Under the pieces are notes generated by a model that saw only the letters and a list, made by a program, of their open reading frames with translations, was not told where the DNA came from and did not search any database. From DASXAI01 sp963728985 (lineage in GTDB: Bacteria; Actinomycetota; Acidimicrobiia; Acidimicrobiales; Ilumatobacteraceae), in NCBI GenBank assembly GCA_963728985.1, contig CAVSME010000003.1, forward strand, positions 248,001-312,000: a stretch of 64,000 nucleotides of DNA, given 5' to 3'. Numbering within the stretch: the first letter of the stretch is position 1; each line of letters opens with the position of its first letter. A program made the translations under genes and the position numbers. This document shows positions 34,097 through 42,139 of this stretch, in pieces.

Positions 34097-36454
34097 TCAC
34101 AATCGCCGAGGACCAGAGGGCAGCATCGAAACACAGACGTCGGCGACGACCGGGGCGGCAAACTCAAAGGCGTGCTCGGTCGGCGTGGTCGACGGAGCGC
34201 AGTGGCGGACCAGCCCACGGAGCTCAAGGGAGTCGAGCCCGGCCTCGCACATCTCGTCCGTGATGCCGATCGACGACGCCAGGCGTTCGACCGCGAACCG
34301 CCGGCCGAGGACGGCGGCCTCGGCGAGAAGGTGCCGTTCGAGCGGTGGCAGCGTGTCGAGCTGCTCACCGACGGCGCCGCGGATCGCCAGGGGCAGACCT
34401 GTGCGGCCAGTCCGCTCGGCGGCGGCGAGCTCCTCGATGAACAGTGGGTTGCCGCCGGCTCGCTTCGGGAGATCGTGGTCGCCGGTCCAGCCTGCGGCCC
34501 GGGCGATGCGCTCGGCGGCGTCGCCTCCGAGCGGACCGAGCGGCAGGTGCAGACTCGCGCCGACCACGCGAGGCCATGCTGGATGGAAGTCCAGCAGTTC
34601 GGTACGCGCGACGGCGACGAGCAGGAGCCGGATCCCCCGGAGCCGGCCGAACAAGAGCTCGACCAGCTCCACCGTCGAAGCATCGGCTCGGTGCAAGTCC
34701 TCGAGTACGACGATGGCTGGTCGCCGCCTGGTGACGGCTTCGAGCAGGTGCCGCAACGGCTCCACTGCGCCGCGCACGTCGGTTCCGCCGCTCATCGCGG
34801 CGTGGAGCGCGGCCACGAGGTGGCGCCGTCGATGCGGCTGTGTCCCCGGGAGGGCAACGGCCAGCCACTCGACGAGGTGAGCCTCGGTCTCGACGCTCGG
34901 CGAAACGGGTCCGATGCCGAGGATCGTGCGCACGATGTGGCTGAGCCCGCCCAGCGGGTTGTCGGCGTCGGGAGTGCACGGCCCGGCCAGGATCCGGACG
35001 TGTCCGTCGGCCAGGCGGTCCATGAAGTGGTCGACGAGGCGTGTCTTGCCGATTCCGGCGGGTCCGCTGACGGTCACGAGCATCGGTCGATGGCGTTCGA
35101 CCGTGAGATTCCAGGCGCCGCAAAGCAGCTGGATCTCTGCCTGCCGGCCGACGAACGTGGTCGCCGAGGTCGGGGGAGCGATCCCCGGCGGGAATGCGCG
35201 TGCCGCCACGCTCGTCCCATCGGCGCAGGGCTCGAAGACGAACGTACGCCGGGTTGCCCAGCTGATTTGGGGCCCCGCGAGTACCTGGTTGGGTGACGCC
35301 GACGACGCGAGCTGCCGGGCGCGAGCCGCGACCGCCGATGGCACGAAGGGCGTGCGCCGGTCGATGTCGGCTTCTTCACACGCCACACCGATGCCGACGG
35401 GTGCGTTGGCGGCCGCCGCCAATCGACGTACGGCAAGGGCACACCGCACGGCCCGTTCGGCATCGTCGTCGTGGATGGCGGCGGCGCCGAACACCACGTC
35501 GAGCTGACGTCCGGTCCCCAGCACCAGCCCACCGAAGCGCTCGGCCGTGGACGCGACACCTGCTCGGGCGGCGACGATCGGTGCTCCCTCCGGGCACTCG
35601 AGGCTTACGACCGTGACGGGCCGCCGTTCGATGTCGCTGTCGACGACGGACGCGCGGCGCGGTGGCGCCATGCTGGGGCACGCCAGCTCCTGGCGCAGGA
35701 TCCGGCGCTCCACCAACTCCAGCTCCGGTCCTGGTTCGACGCCGAACTCCTGCCCGAGGCTGCGGCGCACCGTCGAGTAGGCGGCCAGCGCCTCGACCTG
35801 GCGACCCGACTGGTACAGCGCATTCATCAACAACGCCCAGGCGTGCTCCCGGAAGGGGTGCCGGCACGTCAAATCCTGCAGGTCAGCGACGGTCTCGGGG
35901 GCCCGCCCAAGTCCGAGGAGGGCCTCCAGGCGGTCCTCGATCACACTGAGATGGAGCTCCTCGAGCCGTCGGACCTCGGCCAGGACGAACAACTCGCCGG
36001 CGAAGCCGTCGTACGGCGGGCCGCGCCACAGGCGCAGTGCCTCGTCGAAGCGACGCTCGGCCTCGGCGGAGTCGATCGCAAGGCTGGCATGGCCGCTCCG
36101 GACGAGTGTCTCGAACCGTCCGGCGTCGACGCTCTCCGCCGGCACGGCCAAGCGGTACCCGGCCCGTTCGGTGAACAGGATGTCGCCGGTGCGGCCTCCA
36201 GTCGGCTCGGACCGGAGCAGGCGGCGTAGCTGTGACACGTAGGTCTGGATCACCTTCACGGCCGAGGCGGGGGGGTCATCGAGCCAGAGGGCGTGGACAA
36301 GGGCGTCGATGCCGATGGTGCGGCCAGGCTCGAGGAGCAGGCGGGCCAGCAGGGTGGCCGGTTTGGGCCGCCACTCCCGCACGGTGCCGCCGTGCGGGAG
36401 AACGACCTCGAGCGGCCCCAAGACATTGAACCGGATGCCGGAAACCCCCGTCAT
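34097..36454 (-). CDS. SARP/BTAD regulator with AAA ATPase domain
   Basis: A 785-residue regulator. Residues 1-100 form an OmpR-like winged helix (FNVLGPLEVV, ALVHALWLDDPP, IQTYVSQLRRLLRSE); residues 100-260 are a BTAD domain (YSTVRRSLGQEFGVEPGPEL); next comes a degenerate nucleotide-cyclase-like section (ERAVRCALAVRRL, VGIGVACEEADI) without catalytic aspartates; then an AAA/STAND ATPase with Walker A GPAGIGKTRL and Walker B AIVVLEDLHRAD. It stops soon after the ATPase helical domain, where relatives carry several hundred residues of TPR repeats, so it may be C-terminally shortened. ATG 36454 is chosen because the winged helix begins eight residues on. Divergent from the FAD oxidase, a possible target. 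Confidence 0.82.
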   Translation of the reverse strand: MTGVSGIRFNVLGPLEVVLPHGGTVREWRPKPATLLARLLLEPGRTIGIDALVHALWLDDPPASAVKVIQTYVSQLRRLLRSEPTGGRTGDILFTERAGYRLAVPAESVDAGRFETLVRSGHASLAIDSAEAERRFDEALRLWRGPPYDGFAGELFVLAEVRRLEELHLSVIEDRLEALLGLGRAPETVADLQDLTCRHPFREHAWALLMNALYQSGRQVEALAAYSTVRRSLGQEFGVEPGPELELVERRILRQELACPSMAPPRRASVVDSDIERRPVTVVSLECPEGAPIVAARAGVASTAERFGGLVLGTGRQLDVVFGAAAIHDDDAERAVRCALAVRRLAAAANAPVGIGVACEEADIDRRTPFVPSAVAARARQLASSASPNQVLAGPQISWATRRTFVFEPCADGTSVAARAFPPGIAPPTSATTFVGRQAEIQLLCGAWNLTVERHRPMLVTVSGPAGIGKTRLVDHFMDRLADGHVRILAGPCTPDADNPLGGLSHIVRTILGIGPVSPSVETEAHLVEWLAVALPGTQPHRRRHLVAALHAAMSGGTDVRGAVEPLRHLLEAVTRRRPAIVVLEDLHRADASTVELVELLFGRLRGIRLLLVAVARTELLDFHPAWPRVVGASLHLPLGPLGGDAAERIARAAGWTGDHDLPKRAGGNPLFIEELAAAERTGRTGLPLAIRGAVGEQLDTLPPLERHLLAEAAVLGRRFAVERLASSIGITDEMCEAGLDSLELRGLVRHCAPSTTPTEHAFEFAAPVVADVCVSMLPSGPRRL

Positions 36455-36551
36455 CTCGGTCGCTTGACTCTCGCTCGACCCGGGCTCGGGTGGGGCTCGA
36501 CCTGGGCGCCGCATGATGCCTGGGACAGCACGACTGAAAGGGCCGCGACGC

Positions 36552-37940
36552 ATGGCAACCAACACACGAGTCGACCTGTGGGAGAGCCTGACGTCATCTT
36601 TCCGGGGTCCCGTGATCGAGCCTGGCGACGACCGGTTCCCGAGTGCTGCACCCGTCTACAACGCGATGATCGATCGGACGCCGCGGGCCCTCGCCTGCTG
36701 CGTCGACACGGCCGACGTCATGGGCGCCGTCCGCGCCGCGGCATCGTCGGGCCTGCCGCTGGCCGTGCGCGGTGGCGGCCACAACGGGGCCGGGCTCGGC
36801 ACGGTCGATGGCGGCATCGTGCTCGACCTGTCGCTCATGCGGGGCATCCGAGTCGACCCGGACCGAGGGCGGGTTCGGGTCCAGGGTGGCTGCACGTGGG
36901 CTGACGTCGATCACGCCACCCACGCCTATGGGTCGGCCGTACCGGGCGGGACCATCTCCACGACCGGAGTCGGCGGCTTGACCCTCGGTGGAGGCACCGG
37001 CCATCTCACTCGCACGTACGGGCTCACGATCGACAACCTCATCTCCGCCGACGTCGTACTGGCCGACGGCTCTCGCGTGGTGGCCGACGAGCGGACCAAC
37101 GCCGATCTCTTCTGGGCACTGCGCGGAGGTGGCGGGAACTTCGGCGTCGTCACGTCGTTCGAGTTCCAGCTTCAGCCCGTCGCCACCGTGTACGCCGGTC
37201 CGACGCTGTGGCCGCTCGCCGCCGCCGCCGACGTCCTGACCTGGTACCGCGAGGTCATCCTGAGTGCACCTGAGGAGCTCAACGGGTTCTTCGCCTTCAT
37301 GACCGTGCCACCGGTCGCGCCGTTCCCGGAGGAACTGCACCTGAAGAAGATGTGTGCCGTCGTGTGGTGCTATGCGGGGCCCGCAGACGAAGCCAAGAGC
37401 GCGTTCGCGCCGGTACGGGCAACCCACCCGACGTACGTCGGCCTCCAACCGATGCCATGGCCCGCGCTCCAGACCGCCTTCGATCCGGTCTACCCGCCCG
37501 GCCTCCAGTGGTACTGGCGGGCTGACTTCGTGACTGAGGTCCCTGACCAGGCCATCGACCTGCATGTACAGCATGCTTCGACCCTGCCGACGATGCAATC
37601 GACGATGCACCTTTACCCGATGGACGGCGCCGTCCATCGCGTTGCGCCGGACGCGACGGCCTTCAGCTACCGCGAAGCCAACTGGAACATGGTTGTGGTC
37701 GGTGTCGATCCGGAGCCCGCCAACGCCGACCGCATCCGCCAGTGGACGGTCGACTACCACGACGCGCTTCACCCGTATTCGATGGGCGGGGCATACGTGA
37801 ACTTCCTGGGTGCGGGAGAGGGCCAAGACCGGGTCAAGGCCGCCTATCGCGGCAACTACGAGCGGCTGGCTCGGATCAAGGCGCACTACGACCCGGAGAA
37901 CCTGTTCAGAATCAACCAGAACATCGAGCCCGCCCATTGA
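36552..37940 (+). CDS. FAD-linked oxidase (berberine-bridge/6-hydroxynicotine-oxidase type)
   Basis: A 462-residue flavoprotein. The FAD-binding PCMH domain shows LAVRGGGHNGAGLGTVDGGI, whose histidine forms the 8-alpha covalent bond to FAD, and TTGVGGLTLGGGTGHLTRTY followed by GLTIDNL. Bicovalent family members have a cysteine in the latter segment; the isoleucine here indicates a single histidyl link. The C-terminus has the BBE motif (YRGNYERLARIKAHYDPENL, FRINQNI). It oxidises an amine or alcohol with O2; the substrate is unknown. Divergent from the SARP-type regulator, 97 bases apart. Confidence 0.9.
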   Translation: MATNTRVDLWESLTSSFRGPVIEPGDDRFPSAAPVYNAMIDRTPRALACCVDTADVMGAVRAAASSGLPLAVRGGGHNGAGLGTVDGGIVLDLSLMRGIRVDPDRGRVRVQGGCTWADVDHATHAYGSAVPGGTISTTGVGGLTLGGGTGHLTRTYGLTIDNLISADVVLADGSRVVADERTNADLFWALRGGGGNFGVVTSFEFQLQPVATVYAGPTLWPLAAAADVLTWYREVILSAPEELNGFFAFMTVPPVAPFPEELHLKKMCAVVWCYAGPADEAKSAFAPVRATHPTYVGLQPMPWPALQTAFDPVYPPGLQWYWRADFVTEVPDQAIDLHVQHASTLPTMQSTMHLYPMDGAVHRVAPDATAFSYREANWNMVVVGVDPEPANADRIRQWTVDYHDALHPYSMGGAYVNFLGAGEGQDRVKAAYRGNYERLARIKAHYDPENLFRINQNIEPAH

Positions 37941-37954
37941 CACCCCGAGCCGAG

Positions 37955-38080
37955 GACAACACGTTGCGGATGGTGGCCAACCACCGGGGCGTCACCCTCA
38001 ACCGGCTGACCGTTGAGGTCACGGGTGAGGTCGACAGCCGGGGCTGCATGGCCATCGACCGCGACGTACCGGTCGGGTTC
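37955..38080 (+). pseudogene. OsmC-family protein fragment
   Basis: Forty-two codons read DNTLRMVANHRGVTLNRLTV, then EVTGEVDSRGCMAIDRDVPV and GF. This matches the segment of OsmC-like peroxiredoxin proteins that follows the first catalytic cysteine ('CxxxTLxxxAxxxGvxL..v.v.v.g..d.rG..gid..vpvGf'). The N-terminal half with the first cysteine and the C-terminal half with the second are missing, and the frame ends at 38119. It is therefore a relic lying directly after the FAD oxidase stop. Confidence 0.55.
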
Positions 38081-38527
38081 CTCGGTATGACGGGTGCCGT
38101 CACCTCGGCGGAGGCGTGACGAGACCGGCGAAGTAACCCTGTCCTGACCAGCGCACATGTCAGCCATCAACGTCTCCCCGGCCATACCAGTCCAGGTAGC
38201 CACCACCCGTTGCAGACTGGCGCGGGCACCGTTGCCATTCGGCGAAATTCGAGCTGCAGCTCCAAGCTTCATCAGGCATTGTCTCTCCGACGGGATCGAG
38301 ACCGTGGTGGTCCGGGCCGGGCACGAGGGCACTCAGCCGAGTGCCACATGCGCCAACGAGGCTCGACACTGGGGCGGCATCGCGGTCGGTTCCCCCGCTG
38401 GGGGTGACGATAAGGAAGACAACGGCGAGCAGTCCGGCATCGATGGCGTCCGCTCCGCCGACGGGCCGCCCGCCGGGAGCGGCCTCGGCAGTGATCTCAT
38501 CCCCGTTGCCGGGCGCAACTGACCGCC
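38081..38527. other. Intergenic region without a convincing gene
   Basis: About 450 bases between the OsmC relic and the HesB-like gene. A frame at 38157-38522 could encode 121 residues, but it has no ribosome site, no recognisable motif and a low-complexity Gly/Pro end, so it was not called. No promoter or strong hairpin stands out. Confidence 0.4.
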
Positions 38528-38809
38528 TCAGGTCGTTGGTCTGAGCACGAGACCCCAGCCGGCCGTCGTCTCCCTGAGATCGAGCAACTGGTCGTCGAGG
38601 GTACTCGCCAGATCGGCGGCGACGCAGAGACCCACCCCGTAGCTCTCGCCCACTTGGTCCCCAGGCTCAGCTGCCGTCACGAAGGCCAGACGGACGTTGG
38701 CGCCGTCTCCCCCGTTGCTTCGCCCGACCCGGAGGATGTGGTCCGACTTGCCCTTCTCCAGCTGGGTACAGCGGACGAAGTCCGCCGCCAACGACGTCAG
38801 TCTCAACAT
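38528..38809 (-). CDS. HesB/IscA-like degenerate protein (paralogue 4)
   Basis: A 93-residue close paralogue of the protein at 5492-5773; the two differ mainly in the variable middle. Key parts are MLRLTSLAADFVRCTQLEKG, SDHILRVGR, FVTAAEPGDQVGES, GLCVAADLASTLDDQLLDL and a final GLVLRPTT. As in the others, the metal-binding cysteine triad of IscA is absent. AAGGAG precedes the ATG at 38809. Sixty-seven bases further upstream is the TTGCGGTTTCGCGAATT element (38876-38892), shared with the second GT20-like gene. Confidence 0.74.
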   Translation of the reverse strand: MLRLTSLAADFVRCTQLEKGKSDHILRVGRSNGGDGANVRLAFVTAAEPGDQVGESYGVGLCVAADLASTLDDQLLDLRETTAGWGLVLRPTT

Positions 38810-38875
38810 CTATGGGCTCCTTGCGCGATGCAGCCCCAGCGTCGACGGCCGCTTCGCCGCGAGACCGCGATCAAG

Positions 38876-38892
38876 TTGCGGTTTCGCGAATT
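38876..38892. promoter_or_regulatory. TTGCGGTTTCGCGAATT element
   Basis: The first sixteen bases equal the element at 15456-15471. It is upstream of the HesB-like gene on the minus strand and also lies ahead of the MscS-type gene on the plus strand. Its recurrence suggests a shared regulator. Confidence 0.45.
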
Positions 38893-39040
38893 CCGCCGCC
38901 GCGGTGATCAGCCTCGGGTGACCGAACACCATCGCTCCGCTTCTCCGATGGTCGGGGTCCGGATCGATCTGCGCCACGACTGCCTCGCCGGGCCCCGTGT
39001 GATGGCGGCTCGTGGCCCGACGCCCGGGAGGAACTCGCTG

Positions 39041-40090
39041 GTGACCCGTCATCTCGTCGCCTGGATGATGCGAACGGCATTGACGATGGCTTCGACAACC
39101 GTCGCCGTCGCCCTCGCTCTTCGACTCGCGGCGCGGCTGGCTCCCCTTCCTCAGGGCATCTACCAACTCGTCGCCAAGGTACGTCTCCTTGTTCCCCTCC
39201 TGGCGATGCTGCTCGTGCTGCGCACCAACTTCGACGCGGTGCCGAGCAACCAACGGGCCTGGACAGTCGGGGCTCAGCTCACCACGATCGCGGCAATCTT
39301 CATGGCCGTCTGGATCGTGACCCGAGCAGTCGGGGTGCTCGAGGACGCGACAATCGGCCGGTTCGACATCAGCGAGCGCGACAACCTCCGTGCCCGTTCG
39401 ATCCGGACGCAGATCCATCTGCTCCGACGGGTGGTCACCGTCGTGCTGGTCGGCATCGGGGCGGTCGCTGCGTTACTCACCTTCCCCTGGGGTCGCCAGC
39501 TCGGGACGAGCATCCTCGCCGCGGGCGGGATCATCGGCGTCATCATCGGCGTCGCCGGCAAGCCGACCATCGGAAACATCGTGGCGGGAGTCGAGATCGC
39601 CCTCGCCGGTGCGATCAGAATCGACGACGTCGTCGTCGTCGAAGGTGAGTGGGGTCACATCGAGGAGATCACACTCACCAATGTGATCGTGCGACTGTGG
39701 GACCAGCGGCGGCTCGTGCTGCCAACGTCGTACTTCGTGGAGCATCCGTTCCAGAACTGGACGCGCCGCCAGGCCGAGATCGTTGGCGCGGTGGAGCTCT
39801 GGGTCGACCACTCGGCACCCATCGAACAGATGCGTGACGAGCTGCACCGGCTGGTCAACGTCTCACCCCACTGGGACGGCCGCGTCGTGGGCCTCCAGGT
39901 CACTGACTCGTCGGAGAGCGCGCTGAAGGTGAGAGCGATCGTGTCGGCCGCTGATGCGTCACACGGCTGGGACCTCCGGTGTGACGTTCGTGAGGGGTTG
40001 GCGCGTTGGCTGGTGAGCCGGCACCCGGCATCTCTGCCTCGGATCCGCGTCGGTGATCGCAACGGAGAGGCCACCGCCCACGAGCGCTGA
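39041..40090 (+). CDS. MscS-type mechanosensitive channel
   Basis: A 349-residue membrane protein: helices at about residues 15-35, 45-65, 75-95 and 115-135, then the pore helix ILAAGGIIGVIIGVAGKPTI, followed by GNIVAGVEIALAGAIRIDD, the classical start of the MscS beta domain, and LWDQRRLVLPTSYFVEHPFQ. Its role is release of solutes on hypo-osmotic shock. The GTG at 39041 has GGGAGGA about ten bases ahead; ATG codons at 39002 and 38948 extend the frame but lack a ribosome site. Converges with the DUF3237 gene across a strong hairpin terminator. Confidence 0.85.
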   Translation: MTRHLVAWMMRTALTMASTTVAVALALRLAARLAPLPQGIYQLVAKVRLLVPLLAMLLVLRTNFDAVPSNQRAWTVGAQLTTIAAIFMAVWIVTRAVGVLEDATIGRFDISERDNLRARSIRTQIHLLRRVVTVVLVGIGAVAALLTFPWGRQLGTSILAAGGIIGVIIGVAGKPTIGNIVAGVEIALAGAIRIDDVVVVEGEWGHIEEITLTNVIVRLWDQRRLVLPTSYFVEHPFQNWTRRQAEIVGAVELWVDHSAPIEQMRDELHRLVNVSPHWDGRVVGLQVTDSSESALKVRAIVSAADASHGWDLRCDVREGLARWLVSRHPASLPRIRVGDRNGEATAHER

Positions 40091-40141
40091 CAGATGGTCG
40101 TCCGCCTGCGGTGAGCAAGCGCGGCCCTACTCCGGGACAAG

Positions 40142-40172
40142 GGCGGGCCCGCCGGGTGTCGGCGGGCCCGCC
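40142..40172. terminator. Bidirectional terminator hairpin
   Basis: GGCGGGCCCGCC (40142-40153) is repeated at 40161-40172; because the unit is self-complementary, the two copies form a perfect 12-bp stem with a seven-base loop. It lies between the convergent MscS and DUF3237 genes, 51 bases after the former stop. There is no T-run, common for high-GC Actinobacteria. Confidence 0.7.
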
Positions 40173-40187
40173 ACGCTCAGCCCATCA

Positions 40188-40703
40188 TCACCCAGCCTCA
40201 GCCTGGCGCTCGACGGCGCGCGCTTCGACAACGAGCTCACCGCTGGCCAAGTTGACGTGACCCTCGATCACGATGGTGGTCTGGTTGAGATGGCGGTAAT
40301 CGGGGGCAGCGGTCGAAGCCAGGGCGCTGCCGGTGATCCGCAACGGCACGTCGGGGAACTCGAAGCCCGGCGCAAGCAGGGACTCCAGGGGCACGACAGG
40401 TGCGCCGGGCGGAGGCACGACGTAGCCTCGGACATCGAGGGCCACCCGATGGGTGCCGTCATCGATCACCTCCGGAGCGTGGATCTCGCCGACTCCGTCG
40501 CGGCGCAGGAGGAACAAGTCAGGCCCGAAGATCTTGCCGCCGGTGAACGGCCCGGCGACGACGGTGCCGTCGAAGTGGTTGTGAAAGCGGATTCCTTCTG
40601 GGAAGACGCCGATCGGGTACATCTCGGCGAGGGTGCCCTCGAAGCGGTAGACAAGCTCGCCAATCGCGGCTCGTGGACGATCGGTGTGAATGGCAGTTGA
40701 CAT
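40188..40703 (-). CDS. DUF3237-like beta-barrel protein
   Basis: A 171-residue protein. GVFPEGIRFHNHFDGTVVAG, GKIFGPDLFLLRRDGVGEIH and EVIDDGTHRVALDVRGYVVP form the repeated strand pattern of DUF3237 proteins ('G..pdG.r......GG...Gp.l.g...pgg.dw......DG...ld.ry'). The C-terminus (HLNQTTIVIEGHVNLASGEL) closes the barrel. Function unknown; the fold is lipocalin-like. The ATG at 40703 is chosen because the upstream part is compositionally different. It lies 119 bases downstream of an oxidase gene on the same strand. Confidence 0.62.
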   Translation of the reverse strand: MSTAIHTDRPRAAIGELVYRFEGTLAEMYPIGVFPEGIRFHNHFDGTVVAGPFTGGKIFGPDLFLLRRDGVGEIHAPEVIDDGTHRVALDVRGYVVPPPGAPVVPLESLLAPGFEFPDVPLRITGSALASTAAPDYRHLNQTTIVIEGHVNLASGELVVEARAVERQAEAG

Positions 40704-40822
40704 GGCGGTGAAGCCCTTTCTGATCGTGGATGCCGCGGATGGACTCCGGGCAATTCCCAGCATGGGTGGCTGGTCTTACAGATGGCCTGCGGCACGCCTG
40801 CGCCGCATGTTCTCCTCCGAGC

Positions 40823-42001
40823 TCACCACCTGGGTTGAGGCTCGACACCGAGGACGCTCTTTCCGATCAGTTCTGCCGTGAGAAAGCCGTTCACGCCGTT
40901 GAACCAACCGCAGCGGACATCTCGGTACAGTCGTTCGAGCTCATGGCCTCTGGCGATGGCGGCGCCGCCGACGATTTCCTGCGCCCGCTCGACCACGATG
41001 TTGGCCGCCTCAACGGCAACCTTCTTGGCAGCGAGGACCCGGGCCGGCCAGTCGGCGTGAGCAGCCCGAGCCACCCAGTCGTCGACCACCGTCTCGAGGA
41101 GGGTCCCTGCCGCGAGCAGATGGACGTAGATCTCCGACACGGCATGCTGGATCTCCGGGTTGTAGGCCATCACACCGCGTGGAATTGCGATCGATGACTT
41201 GGTCTGGGCGCTCTCGACGGCGAGCTCCAGAGCGCGGTCGGCGATGCCGAGATAGACAGCGCCGATCTGGAGGAAGGCCCACGCTGACATGGCCGCGAAC
41301 CAGAGATCGTTGGGGTCGCCGGCGGGAAGGATCCGCACGACGTGATCGTCGGGTACGAAGACGCCGTCGAGTACCGTGTCGAAGCTCTGCGTGGCTCTCA
41401 TCCCGAGGGCGTCCCAGTGGTCCTGTACGTGCACGCCCTCGGCGTCGCGTCGCACAAAGGCGTGGATCACCCTTGGCCCGTCCGGCGCCGCCACGAGGGC
41501 GTGGATCCCGAGACGGGTCCACACAGGCCCAAGGGATCCGAAGCGCTTGCGGCCGGTCACGCGGAATCCACCAGGCACCGGCTCGGCTCTCGTCGTGGAC
41601 AACAGGACAGGCAGATCGTTGCCGGACTCGGCATGGCCAGCGGCGAACACATGACCGGCCGCTGCTTCCTGGAGCATCGTTGTCACGGACTGGTCACCCG
41701 CCCGGTAGAGCTCGGTCGCGGTGCCGGTCATGTAGAGATGCATCGTCAGTGCCAGCGCCGTCGCCGGGGCGGCGGCGGCCAGACGTCGCTGTGACCGGAT
41801 CACGTCGGCGAGGCTGGCTCCGGCGCCGCCGAACTCGGGGGGGAGCGCAGCGCTGAGGTACCCGACGTCTCTGAGCTCGTCGAAGTCTTCGGTGAAGAAC
41901 CGGTTGTCGCGGTCGTAGACCGCGGCCCGGCTCCGGCAACGCTCGACAAGGTCGACGTCAAGGGGATGAAACGAACGATCGGACTGAATCTGCGCGGTCA
42001 T
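40823..42001 (-). CDS. Acyl-CoA-dehydrogenase-fold oxidase/monooxygenase
   Basis: A 392-residue flavoprotein of the acyl-CoA dehydrogenase superfamily: LRDVGYLSAALPPEFGGAGA, the FAD strand GHAESGNDLPVLLSTTRAE, the barrel piece HWDALGMRATQSFDTVLDGV and the helical bundle GVMAYNPEIQHAVSEIYVHL, ending in RGHELERLYRDVRCGWFN. The usual catalytic glutamate of short-chain dehydrogenases cannot be identified. AAGGAG precedes the ATG at 42001. The gene is divergent from the SARP-type regulator at 42140, with an inverted repeat between them, so that regulator may control it. Confidence 0.82.
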   Translation of the reverse strand: MTAQIQSDRSFHPLDVDLVERCRSRAAVYDRDNRFFTEDFDELRDVGYLSAALPPEFGGAGASLADVIRSQRRLAAAAPATALALTMHLYMTGTATELYRAGDQSVTTMLQEAAAGHVFAAGHAESGNDLPVLLSTTRAEPVPGGFRVTGRKRFGSLGPVWTRLGIHALVAAPDGPRVIHAFVRRDAEGVHVQDHWDALGMRATQSFDTVLDGVFVPDDHVVRILPAGDPNDLWFAAMSAWAFLQIGAVYLGIADRALELAVESAQTKSSIAIPRGVMAYNPEIQHAVSEIYVHLLAAGTLLETVVDDWVARAAHADWPARVLAAKKVAVEAANIVVERAQEIVGGAAIARGHELERLYRDVRCGWFNGVNGFLTAELIGKSVLGVEPQPRW

Positions 42002-42065
42002 GAGCGTCTCCTTCCTGCACCTTCCGGTCGTCGTAGCGGCCAGACCGGATGGCCACCACTCTTGG

Positions 42066-42114
42066 CGTGTTAGCCTGCGTCTGACTGGCGTTCGGCTTGC
42101 GCGCGGCCAACACG
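42066..42114. promoter_or_regulatory. Inverted repeat in the divergent oxidase/SARP promoter region
   Basis: CGTGTTAGCC (42066-42075) and GGCCAACACG (42105-42114) are reverse complements at nine of ten positions, 29 bases apart. They lie in the 138-base gap between the oxidase (minus) and the SARP-type regulator (plus). SARP proteins often bind direct repeats, so an inverted repeat may point to another factor or to a hairpin. Confidence 0.4.
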
Positions 42115-42139
42115 ACTCGTCGTGGAACCGAAGCTGCCC

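Noticed and set aside
33458..35296. Open frame of 612 codons on the plus strand opposite the ABC ATPase and SARP-type genes
   Set aside because: It is antisense to two well-supported genes, is rich in Arg/Gly/Pro with no motif, and is a usual by-product of high-GC codon use.
36594..37943. Open frame of 449 codons opposite the FAD oxidase
   Set aside because: No motif, and the plus strand encodes an unmistakable FAD-binding domain.
38157..38522. Frame of 121 codons in the gap before a HesB-like gene
   Set aside because: No ribosome site, no motif and low-complexity ending; may be chance.
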